Shown in pieces: positions 1 to 9,473 of a stretch of 64,000 nucleotides of DNA. The stretch covers positions 1 to 64,000 of the forward strand of contig JAEEHB010000002.1 in assembly GCA_016280595.1 (NCBI GenBank), in the 5' to 3' direction. This DNA comes from Clostridiaceae bacterium. Its GTDB lineage: Bacteria > Bacillota > Clostridia > Oscillospirales > Acutalibacteraceae. The notes under the pieces are model-generated. The model worked only from the letters and a program-made list of their open reading frames with translations. It was not told the origin of the DNA and did no database searches. A program made the translations under genes and the position numbers. Position 1 is the stretch's first letter; each line of letters opens with the position of its first letter.

Positions 1-1
1 A

Positions 2-703
2 AACCGCGGACTGTTTTCCGGATTGCTTTATTGCGCCGATTGCGGAAAGAAGCTTACTTTTGAAGCGACAGCAAACTTTAAGCCTGATCAATACAGATAT
101 GTATGCTCAGGTTACCGCGGCGGCAGAGGCGATTGCACCATCCATTACATCAGGGAATGCGTTATCAAGGAAATTGTAACCGCAAAACTCAGGGAAGCGT
201 TATCCGTTGTCAAAAGCGACATTGACGGTTTTCGTGAAGAGTGGCTGAAACAGAATAATGCCCTGAAAAGCAAAGCGGATGCCGGCGATCGTAAAAAGCT
301 TGCGGAATTGAATAAGCGATATGATAATCTTGATGCCGTTATTGCCAAAACCTATGAAGATTATGCTCTCGGAACGCTGACACAGGAACGGTATTTCAAA
401 CTGGTAGATAAATTTGAGGATGAACAGTCAACTCTTAAATCCGAAATTGATCTGCTTGAAGAAAAAATCTCAAAAACCGATGAAACCGAAGACAAGGTTG
501 ACAGTTTTATTGAACTCGTTGAGAAATACACCGATGTTCCCGAACTGACACCCACTATTGTCAATGAATTTATTGACAGAATTATCGTTCATGAAGCAGA
601 TAAATCCACAGGCAAACGCACCCAGGCAATTGAAATCGTATTCAACTTTATCGGTCAAATTGCTTTCACCCCCGAAAGCTCCGATTATCCGATTGCAAGT
701 TAA
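2..703 (+). CDS. Large serine recombinase, C-terminal fragment (zinc-ribbon and coiled-coil part), truncated by window start
   Basis: Frame open from base 2 (NRGLFSGLLYCADCGKKL...); CADC/C-x-C zinc-ribbon pattern, charged coiled coil and C-terminal EFIDRIIVHEADKSTGKRTQAIEIVFNFIG typical of Tn4451/TnpX-type site-specific recombinases. Confidence 0.85.
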   Translation, partial: NRGLFSGLLYCADCGKKLTFEATANFKPDQYRYVCSGYRGGRGDCTIHYIRECVIKEIVTAKLREALSVVKSDIDGFREEWLKQNNALKSKADAGDRKKLAELNKRYDNLDAVIAKTYEDYALGTLTQERYFKLVDKFEDEQSTLKSEIDLLEEKISKTDETEDKVDSFIELVEKYTDVPELTPTIVNEFIDRIIVHEADKSTGKRTQAIEIVFNFIGQIAFTPESSDYPIAS

Positions 704-754
704 GATGCACCCAATCAAAACCTATTAAATCATGCAAAACACAAGTGAAATAAC

Positions 755-793
755 AGAGTCGTGTGACTCGTTTTTAACAAATCACACGACTCT
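755..793. repeat. Perfect 12-bp inverted repeat agagtcgtgtga ... tcacacgactct, 15-nt spacer
   Basis: Seen directly: 755-766 is the reverse complement of 782-793; lies just after the recombinase stop; no clear T-run, so terminator status is uncertain. Confidence 0.7.
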
Positions 794-863
794 CTGACCA
801 AAAAGTTCCTTACAAGGATTTAGGCATGCGCAATTCGCAATTGAGGGGCGCAGGGCTCCCGCC

Positions 864-931
864 TGTCATTCCGAGCCTGCCGAGGAATCTCAAATAGATC
901 CTTCGACTCGTTTCACTCGCTCAGGATGACA
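864..931. repeat. Long imperfect hairpin repeat (tgtcattccgag...gaggaatct / agatccttc...ctcaggatgaca), dispersed-repeat/MITE-like
   Basis: Outer arms match at about 10/12 and inner arms at about 8/9; sequence style resembles widespread intergenic hairpin repeats. Confidence 0.55.
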
Positions 932-1280
932 AAACGGTTTTAGATGTTGCTTCTTCAAAGGCACTGAGGGAGGACGCAAGAAGCGATGAAAACAACGCAT
1001 TTATGAGCGAAGACAGTATCGGGATACGGCGAGCGAATAAAGGCGTTGGGTCGAACCGCCAATGCGCCGCCTGTGGCGGATAAAGCGAGGCGGTGAGAGG
1101 AAGAAACAAGGAGAACTGCGAAGCGAGCCAGCGAGCAGAGCGACTATGTTTCTGACGGGCTTTAATATTCTCTTCCTTATAGTCAATCACCGCAAAACAG
1201 CAAAAAGAACTGCGAGTGTAAAACCCGCAGTTCATTAAAACTTTTTTCTTTTCGTTTTTCGCCTTTTATGCCCCGACCGG

Positions 1281-2693
1281 TCACCCCGCCATCGGGAGGG
1301 CACCGTTTACGATAAATGCCGTCGCTATGCCGAAATAAATCAGCAGCGAGAGCGCGTCCACTATCGTGGTAATCATCGGGCCTGCCATTAGAGCCGGGTC
1401 AAGATGAAGCACCTTGGCGAGTATGGGCAGGGAGCAGCCGATGGTCTTGGCTATGATGACGGTGAGTACCATTGAGATGCATACCACGAAGAAGACGGGG
1501 GTGCTGGTGTCAGAGTGGAAGACCATGCGCATTACCCACATCCTGATAAAGTTAGCCACAGAGAGGGTAATACCGCACATAACGGCGACGCGGATTTCCT
1601 TCCAGAGCACCAGGAAATAGTCTTTTACTTTGATGTTACCGAGCGCAAGGCCACGGATGATAAGGGTTGAAACCTGGTTGCCCGAGTTACCGCCGGTGTC
1701 CATAAGCATGGGAATGCAGGCGGTGAGGCCCGCGATGAGCGCGAGTTTGTCCTCAAAGTTTTCGATTATCATTCCCGTGAATGTAGCGGAAATCATAAGG
1801 ATGAGGAGCCATACGATTCTGTTTTTGAAAAGCTTGAAAACGCCGGTCTTGAGGTAGTTCTCTTCCGAGGGTAACAGCAAGGCCATCTTTTCAAAGTCTT
1901 CCGTGTTTTCTTCCTGGATAACGTCAACGATATCGTCGATGGTGATGATGCCGACGAGTCTGTTTTCGTTATCAACAACGGGCACGGAGAGAAGGTCGTA
2001 TTTGCGCACGATTTCGGCGACCGTTTCCTGGTCGTCAAGGGTGTTGACGGAGATAAGGCGGTCGTCATCGACCATTATCGATTCGAGCACGGTGCCTTTT
2101 TTCGCGACTATGAGTTTGCGAAGGGGGAGCACGCCCACGAGTTTGCGCTTTTCGTCAATGCAGTAGCAGGTTTCGATTGATTCCTTGTCCTGCGCCGTGC
2201 GTCTGAGTTCGTCAATCGCCTCGTCTACGGTGAGGCGGGAGTGGAATGCCGCCATTTCGGCAGTCATGATGCTGCCTGCGGAATCCTCGGGATATCTGAG
2301 AAATTTGTTGATGGTTTCTCTTGTCTCGCGGCTTGTCTGGGCAAGCACGCGCGTAACCACATTTGCGGGCACCTCTTCAAGAAAGTCAACGGCGTCGTCG
2401 ATGAACATATCTTCAACGAGGTTGTGAATTTCAACATTGGTGATTGAGTTTATAACCGCTTCCTGTGTTTCCGATTCGAGATAGGAGAAAACATCAGCAG
2501 ATGAATTTTTGGGAAGAAGACGGAAGATTTTTACCTGGTCCTCTTCGCCTGCCTCCGATATCACCTGGGCGATATCGACGGTATTCATTTCATTGAGAAT
2601 ATCTTTTATCGTGGAAAATTTATTCTCATGAAGCATGTTGGTGATAAGGTTGAGCAAAACTTCATTTTCCAAAATAATACGCCCTTTCCGCAA
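1281..2693 (-). CDS. mgtE: Magnesium transporter MgtE
   Basis: MgtE N-domain, EDSAGSIMTAEM, two CBS domains, and TM domain with MDTGGNSGNQ. A TTG start at 2672 (LENEVLLNLI) preceded by AAAGGG is an alternative start. Confidence 0.93.
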   Translation of the reverse strand: MRKGRIILENEVLLNLITNMLHENKFSTIKDILNEMNTVDIAQVISEAGEEDQVKIFRLLPKNSSADVFSYLESETQEAVINSITNVEIHNLVEDMFIDDAVDFLEEVPANVVTRVLAQTSRETRETINKFLRYPEDSAGSIMTAEMAAFHSRLTVDEAIDELRRTAQDKESIETCYCIDEKRKLVGVLPLRKLIVAKKGTVLESIMVDDDRLISVNTLDDQETVAEIVRKYDLLSVPVVDNENRLVGIITIDDIVDVIQEENTEDFEKMALLLPSEENYLKTGVFKLFKNRIVWLLILMISATFTGMIIENFEDKLALIAGLTACIPMLMDTGGNSGNQVSTLIIRGLALGNIKVKDYFLVLWKEIRVAVMCGITLSVANFIRMWVMRMVFHSDTSTPVFFVVCISMVLTVIIAKTIGCSLPILAKVLHLDPALMAGPMITTIVDALSLLIYFGIATAFIVNGALPMAG

Positions 2694-2844
2694 TAGCGTA
2701 AGGGCGTTAAAGAATAATCAAACCGCTGAAAAAACAATCAAACAACCGTCTGAGATGAACCCAACAGCCTGCACGCTAATGCTTTATAGAATTTTAAGAT
2801 GCATAATCGACCGTGACTACTGTCGCTGTTCAAGAAATCTCACC

Positions 2845-3705
2845 TCACTGTTTCTGTGCCTGTTTTTTCTTTCTGGCTTTGGATTTGTAACTCAGGAGCG
2901 CTTTTACCGAATCTTCGGGGGTAACAATGTCGCCCACACAAAGCGCCGATTCGGAATACATGCCTCTGAATTCGGTGCCTCCGATGGTAAGCAGGCCTTT
3001 TGCCTTGGCAATCTTAAGCAGTTCTTTCTGCTGCTCTTCGGTGTTGCCCGGGTGCCAGACCTCTACGCCGTCAAGCCCGATTTTGATAAGCTCGTCAAGC
3101 AGTTCGAAACTGTTTCTTGAGCCCGGATGAGCAAGCACCGCGATGCCGCCCGCCTCGTGAATCGCCTTGACTATTTCGGAGGGTTCGGGGTATTTTGCGA
3201 TTGTGACCACATTTCCTTCGCTTTCGGGGGAGAAGAGTTCATCGTAAATGTCTCCGTAAATCCCGGCGGAAATGCCGCACTCCATAAGAGCATGCATAAT
3301 GTGCTGCTCAAATACGGCTGTGGAGCCGGTGGCGCACTTTGTGACAAGCTCGGGAGTGATGGGATACTTACGGGCGACTTTGAGAGTCATTATCTGACTC
3401 GCCCTTTTCCTCGCGTCGATATTTCTGTGGCAGAGGCCTTCGAGCCTGTCGGGGCTGTCGGGGAGATAGCACAGGATATCGGCGTAACTGTTCCGTTTTG
3501 AATCGTAGGCCGAAAGTTCAACTCCGGGGATAACCGTAACGCCTTTCCTTTCGCCTATTATTTTGCCTCTTACGGTGCCCGCCTGACAGTCTCTGTCTGT
3601 GATGGCGATGGCTTCCAGTCCTCTTTTCTGGGCGAGAACGATGAGATCGTCAATGCCCATGGAACTGTCCGAAAGTTTGGTATGGCAGTGTAAATCTCCT
3701 GTCAT
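2845..3705 (-). CDS. PHP domain-containing phosphoesterase
   Basis: MTGDLHCHTKLSDSSMGIDDLI, AITDRD, VIPGVELSAY, VLAHPG motifs. Confidence 0.9.
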   Translation of the reverse strand: MTGDLHCHTKLSDSSMGIDDLIVLAQKRGLEAIAITDRDCQAGTVRGKIIGERKGVTVIPGVELSAYDSKRNSYADILCYLPDSPDRLEGLCHRNIDARKRASQIMTLKVARKYPITPELVTKCATGSTAVFEQHIMHALMECGISAGIYGDIYDELFSPESEGNVVTIAKYPEPSEIVKAIHEAGGIAVLAHPGSRNSFELLDELIKIGLDGVEVWHPGNTEEQQKELLKIAKAKGLLTIGGTEFRGMYSESALCVGDIVTPEDSVKALLSYKSKARKKKQAQKQ

Positions 3706-3842
3706 AAATGAAAACCTCTTTCAAAAAATCGCATATACCCTCAATATACAGCCATTATATAATAAAAATTTTAATATTGCAAGTCTTTTTGAATTTTTTA
3801 TTAAAAATAATTGAATAAGTGTTTTTTTGACCTGTGTTATGG

Positions 3843-3878
3843 TATAATACCTTGAACTGTAAAAACCGGAAAGGAGGG
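3843..3878 (+). promoter_or_regulatory. Extended -10 (TGGTATAAT) and Shine-Dalgarno aaggaggg ahead of the FtsW/RodA gene
   Basis: TATAAT at 3843-3848 preceded by TG-N; SD at 3871-3878; ATG at 3884. Confidence 0.55.
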
Positions 3879-3883
3879 ATACG

Positions 3884-5158
3884 ATGGCAAAGCAGCCCAA
3901 AGAAAACAGATTCAGGCAGACTACCGTTATGGTGCTCATTTCGCTCTTTCAGGCAATCTGCGCGTGCGAAGTGATTCTGTATCAGAAGGAAGCAAGCAAC
4001 AGTCTGATTTACATATTCGCCGGTTACATCGCCGCCGAGTGGCTCTATATGATGTTCGGCGTGATTATCACGGGCAACGATTATTTCGAACTCGAAGCCA
4101 TCGCGTTTTTCCTTTCGGGCATTGGGCTCACGGTGTGCGCTACAATCAGCGAGGATTACGCCTTAAAGCAGGTTATCGCCATCGGGCTCGGGCTTGCTGT
4201 TTACCTCGTGCTCCTTCTCCTCATAAAGAATATAAGAGTCGCGATGTTCTTAAGGTACCCGGCGGCGGTCGCTTCGCTTATTCTGCTTGCGGTAAATCTC
4301 GTTATGGCGAAGGTCACAAACGGTGCGCTCAACTGGATTACGCTCGGCTCGTTTTCGTTTCAGCCGTCCGAACTTGTAAAAGTAGCCTTCGTGCTTGTTG
4401 GCGCGGTTTCGCTTGACAAACTGCTTTCAAACGTCAATCTCATAAGATATATCGCTTTCTGCCTTGCCTGCGTGGGCGCGCTCTTTTTGATGCGCGATTT
4501 CGGCACGGCACTCATCTTCTTTTTCACATTTATCCTGATTGCCTATATGCGCTCGGGCGATGTGCGTACTATTGCGCTCATCTGCACCGCCGCGCTCATG
4601 GGCGCGCTGCTTATAATCTATTTCAAGCCCTATGTCGCAAACCGCTTTTCGGCTTACAGGCACGTGTGGGAAAATATGGACACCACCGGATACCAGCAGA
4701 CAAGAGTGCTCATTTATTCCTCCTCGGGCGGACTTTTCGGGCTCGGGCTCGGCGAAGGCAAACTCAGGGATGTTTTCGCCGCTTCAACTGACCTCGTCTT
4801 CGGCCTTATATGCGAGGAAATGGGCCTCATAACCGCCATTGCGGTATGCGTGTCATTCGCGTTTATCGCGGTATTCGCCTTAAGGGCGGCAAAGGGCGCA
4901 AAGTCTTCATTTTACGCTATCGCCTCGGTCGCGGCTTCGGGTATGATACTGTTTCAGCTTATGCTCAATGTTTTCGGCATCACGGATCTTCTGCCGCTCA
5001 CGGGCGTAACCCTGCCTTTTGTTTCAAGGGGCGGCTCAAGCGTAATCTGCTCGTGGGGTCTGCTTGCCTATATCAAGGCGGCGGGCGCACCCTTCAAACT
5101 GCCCTCGCCCGATGTTGATATGTCGCGCAAGGCGAAGAAGGGGGGCACAGCCGCGTGA
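3884..5158 (+). CDS. FtsW/RodA/SpoVE family SEDS glycosyltransferase
   Basis: Multi-TM, FQPSELVKVAFV and GGSSVICSWGLLAYI signature. Confidence 0.92.
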   Translation: MAKQPKENRFRQTTVMVLISLFQAICACEVILYQKEASNSLIYIFAGYIAAEWLYMMFGVIITGNDYFELEAIAFFLSGIGLTVCATISEDYALKQVIAIGLGLAVYLVLLLLIKNIRVAMFLRYPAAVASLILLAVNLVMAKVTNGALNWITLGSFSFQPSELVKVAFVLVGAVSLDKLLSNVNLIRYIAFCLACVGALFLMRDFGTALIFFFTFILIAYMRSGDVRTIALICTAALMGALLIIYFKPYVANRFSAYRHVWENMDTTGYQQTRVLIYSSSGGLFGLGLGEGKLRDVFAASTDLVFGLICEEMGLITAIAVCVSFAFIAVFALRAAKGAKSSFYAIASVAASGMILFQLMLNVFGITDLLPLTGVTLPFVSRGGSSVICSWGLLAYIKAAGAPFKLPSPDVDMSRKAKKGGTAA

Positions 5159-6519
5159 AAAAAACGGTCAAACGCGCCGCGGTCCTCTACTTCCTTGTAG
5201 CAATTTTCCTCGCGGGTATGATTCTGCTCACGGTGCAGTTTGTGATGAACGGCTCAAAGTGGGCAAACAACAGAGCCAACCGCCATATTTATTCGGGCGG
5301 CACAGTCGCTCAGGCGGGCGCGATTTATGACAGAAACGGCGTAACCCTCGCCGCGAGTGAAAACGGCAAAAGAGTATTTGCAAAGGCGTCTGCGGTAAGA
5401 AAAGCGGTGCTCCACGTTGTGGGAGACACAAGCGGAGTGATTTCAACTGGCACTCACTATCTTTACAGAAGCACCCTTTCGGGTTACAATCTTATTGACG
5501 GCATATATTCGCTCAAGTCAAAAGGCACAGGCAACGATATCACGCTCAATATCGATTCGGGGGCGTGCAGGGCCGCTTATGAAGCGCTGGGCGAGCGCAA
5601 CGGCACGGTGGTTGTGTGCAACTACAAAACGGGCGAACTGCTTGTGTCGGTTTCAAAGCCGTCTTACGATGTGACGGATGTGCCCAAAAACCTCAGAACA
5701 AGCGAAAGATACGAGGGCGTATTCCTCGATAAAGCCTGCTCGGGCATTTACACGCCGGGCTCGATTATGAAGATAATCACAGCCGCCTGCGCGATTGAAA
5801 ATATACCCGATATATATATGCGCACATTCGAGTGCAAGGGTGAATACAAAACGGGCGACGGCACGGTAATCTGCAACGGCACTCACGGCAAGGTGAGTTT
5901 TCAGCAGGCGCTCAATGAATCGTGCAACTGCGCTTTCGCTCAGATTTCAATAGAACTCGGAGCGCAGAAACTGAAAGCGACCGCGGAGTCGCTCGGCTTC
6001 AACAAGCAGCTTTACGCAAAGGAAGTGCCGCTTGTAAAAAGCAGATTCAACCCTTCCGCCTCAAGCAAAACAGAACTCGGCTGGGCGGGAATAGGGCAGT
6101 CAACAACTTATGTAAATCCCGTTCATTTCCTCGCAATTATGAACGCGATTGCAAACTCCGGCACGGGATACGCGCCGGACAGAATAAAGCAGACGGGCAC
6201 ACTCACACAGATTATCGGCAGGATGCCCGAAATAATGGTGAGGATGAATCCCGACACCGCCTCGCAGTTAAAACGGTTGCTTCGCTCAAACGTCACCGAT
6301 AAATACGGCGAGGGTAAATTCCCGGGCCTTGTGATGTGCGGCAAAACGGGCACCGCAGAACTTGACGACGCCGAAAGCCACAGCGTGTTTGCGGGCTTCT
6401 GCGCAAGGGATGACCTTCCCTTAAGCGTGGTGGTAATTGCCGAAAACGCGGGCTGGGGAAGCGGCGTTGCGGCAAACACGGCAAACAGAGTGCTTCAGTA
6501 TCTTGATGACAACAGATAA
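5155..6519 (+). CDS. Penicillin-binding protein, transpeptidase (class B-like)
   Basis: SIMK (SxxK), SCN (SxN), KTGTAE (KTG) motifs; N-terminal TM; GTG start overlaps upstream stop. Confidence 0.9.
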   Translation: MKKTVKRAAVLYFLVAIFLAGMILLTVQFVMNGSKWANNRANRHIYSGGTVAQAGAIYDRNGVTLAASENGKRVFAKASAVRKAVLHVVGDTSGVISTGTHYLYRSTLSGYNLIDGIYSLKSKGTGNDITLNIDSGACRAAYEALGERNGTVVVCNYKTGELLVSVSKPSYDVTDVPKNLRTSERYEGVFLDKACSGIYTPGSIMKIITAACAIENIPDIYMRTFECKGEYKTGDGTVICNGTHGKVSFQQALNESCNCAFAQISIELGAQKLKATAESLGFNKQLYAKEVPLVKSRFNPSASSKTELGWAGIGQSTTYVNPVHFLAIMNAIANSGTGYAPDRIKQTGTLTQIIGRMPEIMVRMNPDTASQLKRLLRSNVTDKYGEGKFPGLVMCGKTGTAELDDAESHSVFAGFCARDDLPLSVVVIAENAGWGSGVAANTANRVLQYLDDNR

Positions 6520-6537
6520 AACCGGGTGAGGTATGAA

Positions 6538-8082
6538 ATGATTAAAAGAATACTTTCCGTTTTCGCCGCGGCAGTGCTTATTGCTCTGTGCTGCCTGCCG
6601 GCTTTCTGCGAAGAAGAAGAGACCGAATATCCCGCCGCCTCCTGCAAAACAAAGGCTGACGGCATCACAACCATATATGTGATAAAGCAGAAGGAAGAGG
6701 ATTATATCTGCGAGGAAAAATTTCTCCCTTCGGGCACCGCGCTGACCTTTGCCTATGAAGAAAAAGATCCGCAGATTATTTCCGACAGCGGCTTTGAGCC
6801 GGGCGGCAAGTACTACGCCTATGTCGAGGCGGAAATCGGCACCGGCTATGTGTGCACGGACGATATCGTGCCGGACGAAGAGGTCTTTTCGGGCAAGAGT
6901 TTTCTGAATTCATATCAGGATACCTATGTCGCGGACGCGGCGAAGGGCGTTGAAATCAGAAAAGGACCCTCAAGGATGTATGACACGGTTGCCGTTATAC
7001 CGCAGGGCGAAACTTTCACCGTTTCCGAATTTGATTCAAACCTGAATAACCCTTACTACGGCTATGTGAATTACGGCGGCAAAGAGGGCTGGGTGTATGT
7101 TTACGATTTCGACCTTGACCACGCCGTCTGCTATAAAGTTGACTCCGCGTCGTATTTCGCCGGCAAGGCGCAGGTTATATCAACAGGCGTTTATCTTGCG
7201 GATATCCGCCGCGACGACGGCACAAAATATTTAAGACTCTCGGACGATATTCCTCTGGGCACAACGCTCAAATATGATAAATACTGCTACCTTGACGCGA
7301 CAAACGTTGCCGCATATACGGAGTATAACGGCACAAAGGGCTGGCTGACTTTCAGCGTCGGCACGCAGGACACCTCGCCCGGTCACGTGCTTCCGTATGT
7401 GTATGATATCGCTTATATCGGAAGCGACTCGGAGATTTACTCAAAGAGAGGCGATATTTTATCCGGCACGGGCAAAGCGATACCCGCGGGCACGCTCGTT
7501 AACCTGCAGGCGTTTTACCTTGAGGCGGACAGCACTGTTTACCGCTGGTGGCTTAATGTCGAATACGGCGGCAAGAATGTGTGGATTACCGCCGACGATT
7601 CTTCTTCAAGCGCAATCGGCTCGGGTATGTACGCGCTCGCCTATGTTTCGGGCGATTCAATCGGTATGTATGACAGCCTTGACCTTTCATCGGGCATATC
7701 GAAAACCCTTTATTACGGCGAAAGGCTTTCGCTCTTTGCTTCAATCCATTCGAAAGGGCTTTACTGGTATTATGTCAACACTCCGGGCGGCCCGGGAATT
7801 GTGAGGCAGTCCGATTTAATCACGTTATACGCTTCTTCCAAACGCCACGCCCTCAGGATGAATGAAGACGGCGAAACCGTGATGGGCGTGAGCGAAGTGC
7901 TTGAAGACCCGGGAGTTGAAACAACAGCCCCGGCAGAAGAAGACGAAACGGAAGAGGCAAAGGAAAAGAAAGATTTTCCGCTCACAAAAGTGCTTATCGG
8001 AGCGGGTGCGGCGGTGATTATTGCGGCGGCTGTCGCGGTTTCCGCGGTTACGACGGTAAAGAAGAATAAAAAAGAAGATTAA
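6538..8082 (+). CDS. SH3-domain-like secreted/membrane-anchored protein
   Basis: Signal peptide (MIKRILSVFAAAVLIALCCLPAFC), repeated SH3b-like segments (GVEIRKGPSRMYDTVAVIPQGETFTV), C-terminal TM followed by KKNKKED. Confidence 0.65.
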   Translation: MIKRILSVFAAAVLIALCCLPAFCEEEETEYPAASCKTKADGITTIYVIKQKEEDYICEEKFLPSGTALTFAYEEKDPQIISDSGFEPGGKYYAYVEAEIGTGYVCTDDIVPDEEVFSGKSFLNSYQDTYVADAAKGVEIRKGPSRMYDTVAVIPQGETFTVSEFDSNLNNPYYGYVNYGGKEGWVYVYDFDLDHAVCYKVDSASYFAGKAQVISTGVYLADIRRDDGTKYLRLSDDIPLGTTLKYDKYCYLDATNVAAYTEYNGTKGWLTFSVGTQDTSPGHVLPYVYDIAYIGSDSEIYSKRGDILSGTGKAIPAGTLVNLQAFYLEADSTVYRWWLNVEYGGKNVWITADDSSSSAIGSGMYALAYVSGDSIGMYDSLDLSSGISKTLYYGERLSLFASIHSKGLYWYYVNTPGGPGIVRQSDLITLYASSKRHALRMNEDGETVMGVSEVLEDPGVETTAPAEEDETEEAKEKKDFPLTKVLIGAGAAVIIAAAVAVSAVTTVKKNKKED

Positions 8083-8096
8083 TTAAAAAACAAAAC

Positions 8097-8130
8097 GGCA
8101 GGCTCGAAATGAGCCTGCCTATTTTATTTA
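8097..8130. terminator. Bidirectional Rho-independent terminator between convergent genes
   Basis: ggcaggctc-gaaat-gagcctgcc stem followed by T-rich tract; A-rich on the other side. Confidence 0.85.
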
Positions 8131-8137
8131 TTTTTTT

Positions 8138-9472
8138 TTACTGCGCCGTGAATTCAAGCTTGATTGTATCGGATTTCTTTTGGTATGCGCTCTCCGCCTG
8201 CACGCTGAGAGTGTAGGTCTTGCCGGATTCGAGCGTGTCCGCGCCGATTCTGAAATCCGCGGTATCGTCATCGTCAATCACATAGTAGTCGTTGATGAAA
8301 GTGTCGGAGCAAACTTTCTTCCCGTTTTCATCCCTGATTGTGATTTTATAGTTGTGCACAATGTAGCCGTCTGCCGCCTTTGCCTCGTCAAACGAAATCA
8401 CCCATTCGCCGCCTTCATTTTTATATGCGGTTGCCTTGGTGTCATCGGCGAATACGGGAGCGGTGTCCTGCGCTTTTCTGCTCTTGTAGGAGTAGGCGTA
8501 GGTGCTCTTGTCGTTTACATTATCGGTGTAGTAATCAAAGAGATATGTGCCCGAAAGAAGATCGTAGCCTATAAGACGCACGCTGCCGTCATTGTCCGCC
8601 TCAACTATGCACATCTGAGCCGCCGGGTCATATCCGTCGGGATGCTGACCGGGAATGTAATTCTTGTCAAGCTCGAATGTTGCGGTTGCGCCGCAGCCGA
8701 GAGCGGTATAAGTGGACTGGTAAATGCTTCTCGGGTCGTTCATCGGGAAATGGGAGTGACCGGAGAAATCAACTATGCCGGGATGCTTGTTGAAAATGGG
8801 ATTCAGCTGCGGGTCGCCCCAGTAGGTGCTGCCGTAAACGGTGCCCCACGCGTGAGGATGCTGGAAAACGAAAACCGCTTTTCCGTCCGCTTTCTTCTCG
8901 GCCTCACTTATGGATTTATCGAGCCAGTTGAGGCTTGACGGGGTGAAGGTCCATTCGGTCTGCCCGCGCTCGCCCGAAAAGGCGATGAGTGAAAAGCCGT
9001 TTACTTCATTGACCGTATCGGGGTCGTGCCCGAAATATTTAACAAAGTATTCTTTGTAGTTGTCGTTTTTGAATTCGTGATTGCCGTGAATAACTATCAG
9101 CTGAGTTTCTTCGCGCACGTGCTCGGAGAGAGTCGCGGCAAAGTTTGCGTAGTCGCCTTCGCCGCCGACGCTTGAGAAATCACCGAGGTGCACAACGGCG
9201 TCAATGCCGGGGTAGGTGCTGTCATTGTCATAAAGTTCATAGGCCGTGTCAACCGCGAGGGCGACGTGGTCGTTTTTGTTATGGGAATCGGTGATGATAA
9301 CAAAGCGCACCGCGGGGACAAAGTCCTCCGGGACTGCGGGAACGGCATCGGCTTTGGTGCCCGTTGCCACCTGGAAAATCTGACCGGGCAGTACAAATGT
9401 CAGCACCGAAAAAACTCCGAAGATGATACCTATTACCCAGTTTTTGATTTCAATGAGAGTACCTCTGTCCAT
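8138..9472 (-). CDS. Metallophosphoesterase, membrane-anchored
   Basis: N-terminal TM; ITDSHNK, HLGDFS, IHGNHE, FSGHSHFP calcineurin-type motifs; C-terminal Fn3-like region. Confidence 0.85.
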   Translation of the reverse strand: MDRGTLIEIKNWVIGIIFGVFSVLTFVLPGQIFQVATGTKADAVPAVPEDFVPAVRFVIITDSHNKNDHVALAVDTAYELYDNDSTYPGIDAVVHLGDFSSVGGEGDYANFAATLSEHVREETQLIVIHGNHEFKNDNYKEYFVKYFGHDPDTVNEVNGFSLIAFSGERGQTEWTFTPSSLNWLDKSISEAEKKADGKAVFVFQHPHAWGTVYGSTYWGDPQLNPIFNKHPGIVDFSGHSHFPMNDPRSIYQSTYTALGCGATATFELDKNYIPGQHPDGYDPAAQMCIVEADNDGSVRLIGYDLLSGTYLFDYYTDNVNDKSTYAYSYKSRKAQDTAPVFADDTKATAYKNEGGEWVISFDEAKAADGYIVHNYKITIRDENGKKVCSDTFINDYYVIDDDDTADFRIGADTLESGKTYTLSVQAESAYQKKSDTIKLEFTAQ

Positions 9473-9473
9473 A

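Noticed and set aside
921-1235. 104-aa minus-strand ORF in the repeat zone
   Set aside because: Composition looks like translated repeat/non-coding DNA; no start context or domain; treated as non-coding junction.
2694-2844. M-box (ykoK) magnesium riboswitch upstream of mgtE
   Set aside because: Could not match the M-box core that I remember; only a local RBS hairpin is supported.
8180-8938. 252-aa plus-strand ORF antisense to the metallophosphoesterase
   Set aside because: No recognisable motif, overlaps a confident CDS; codon-bias artefact.
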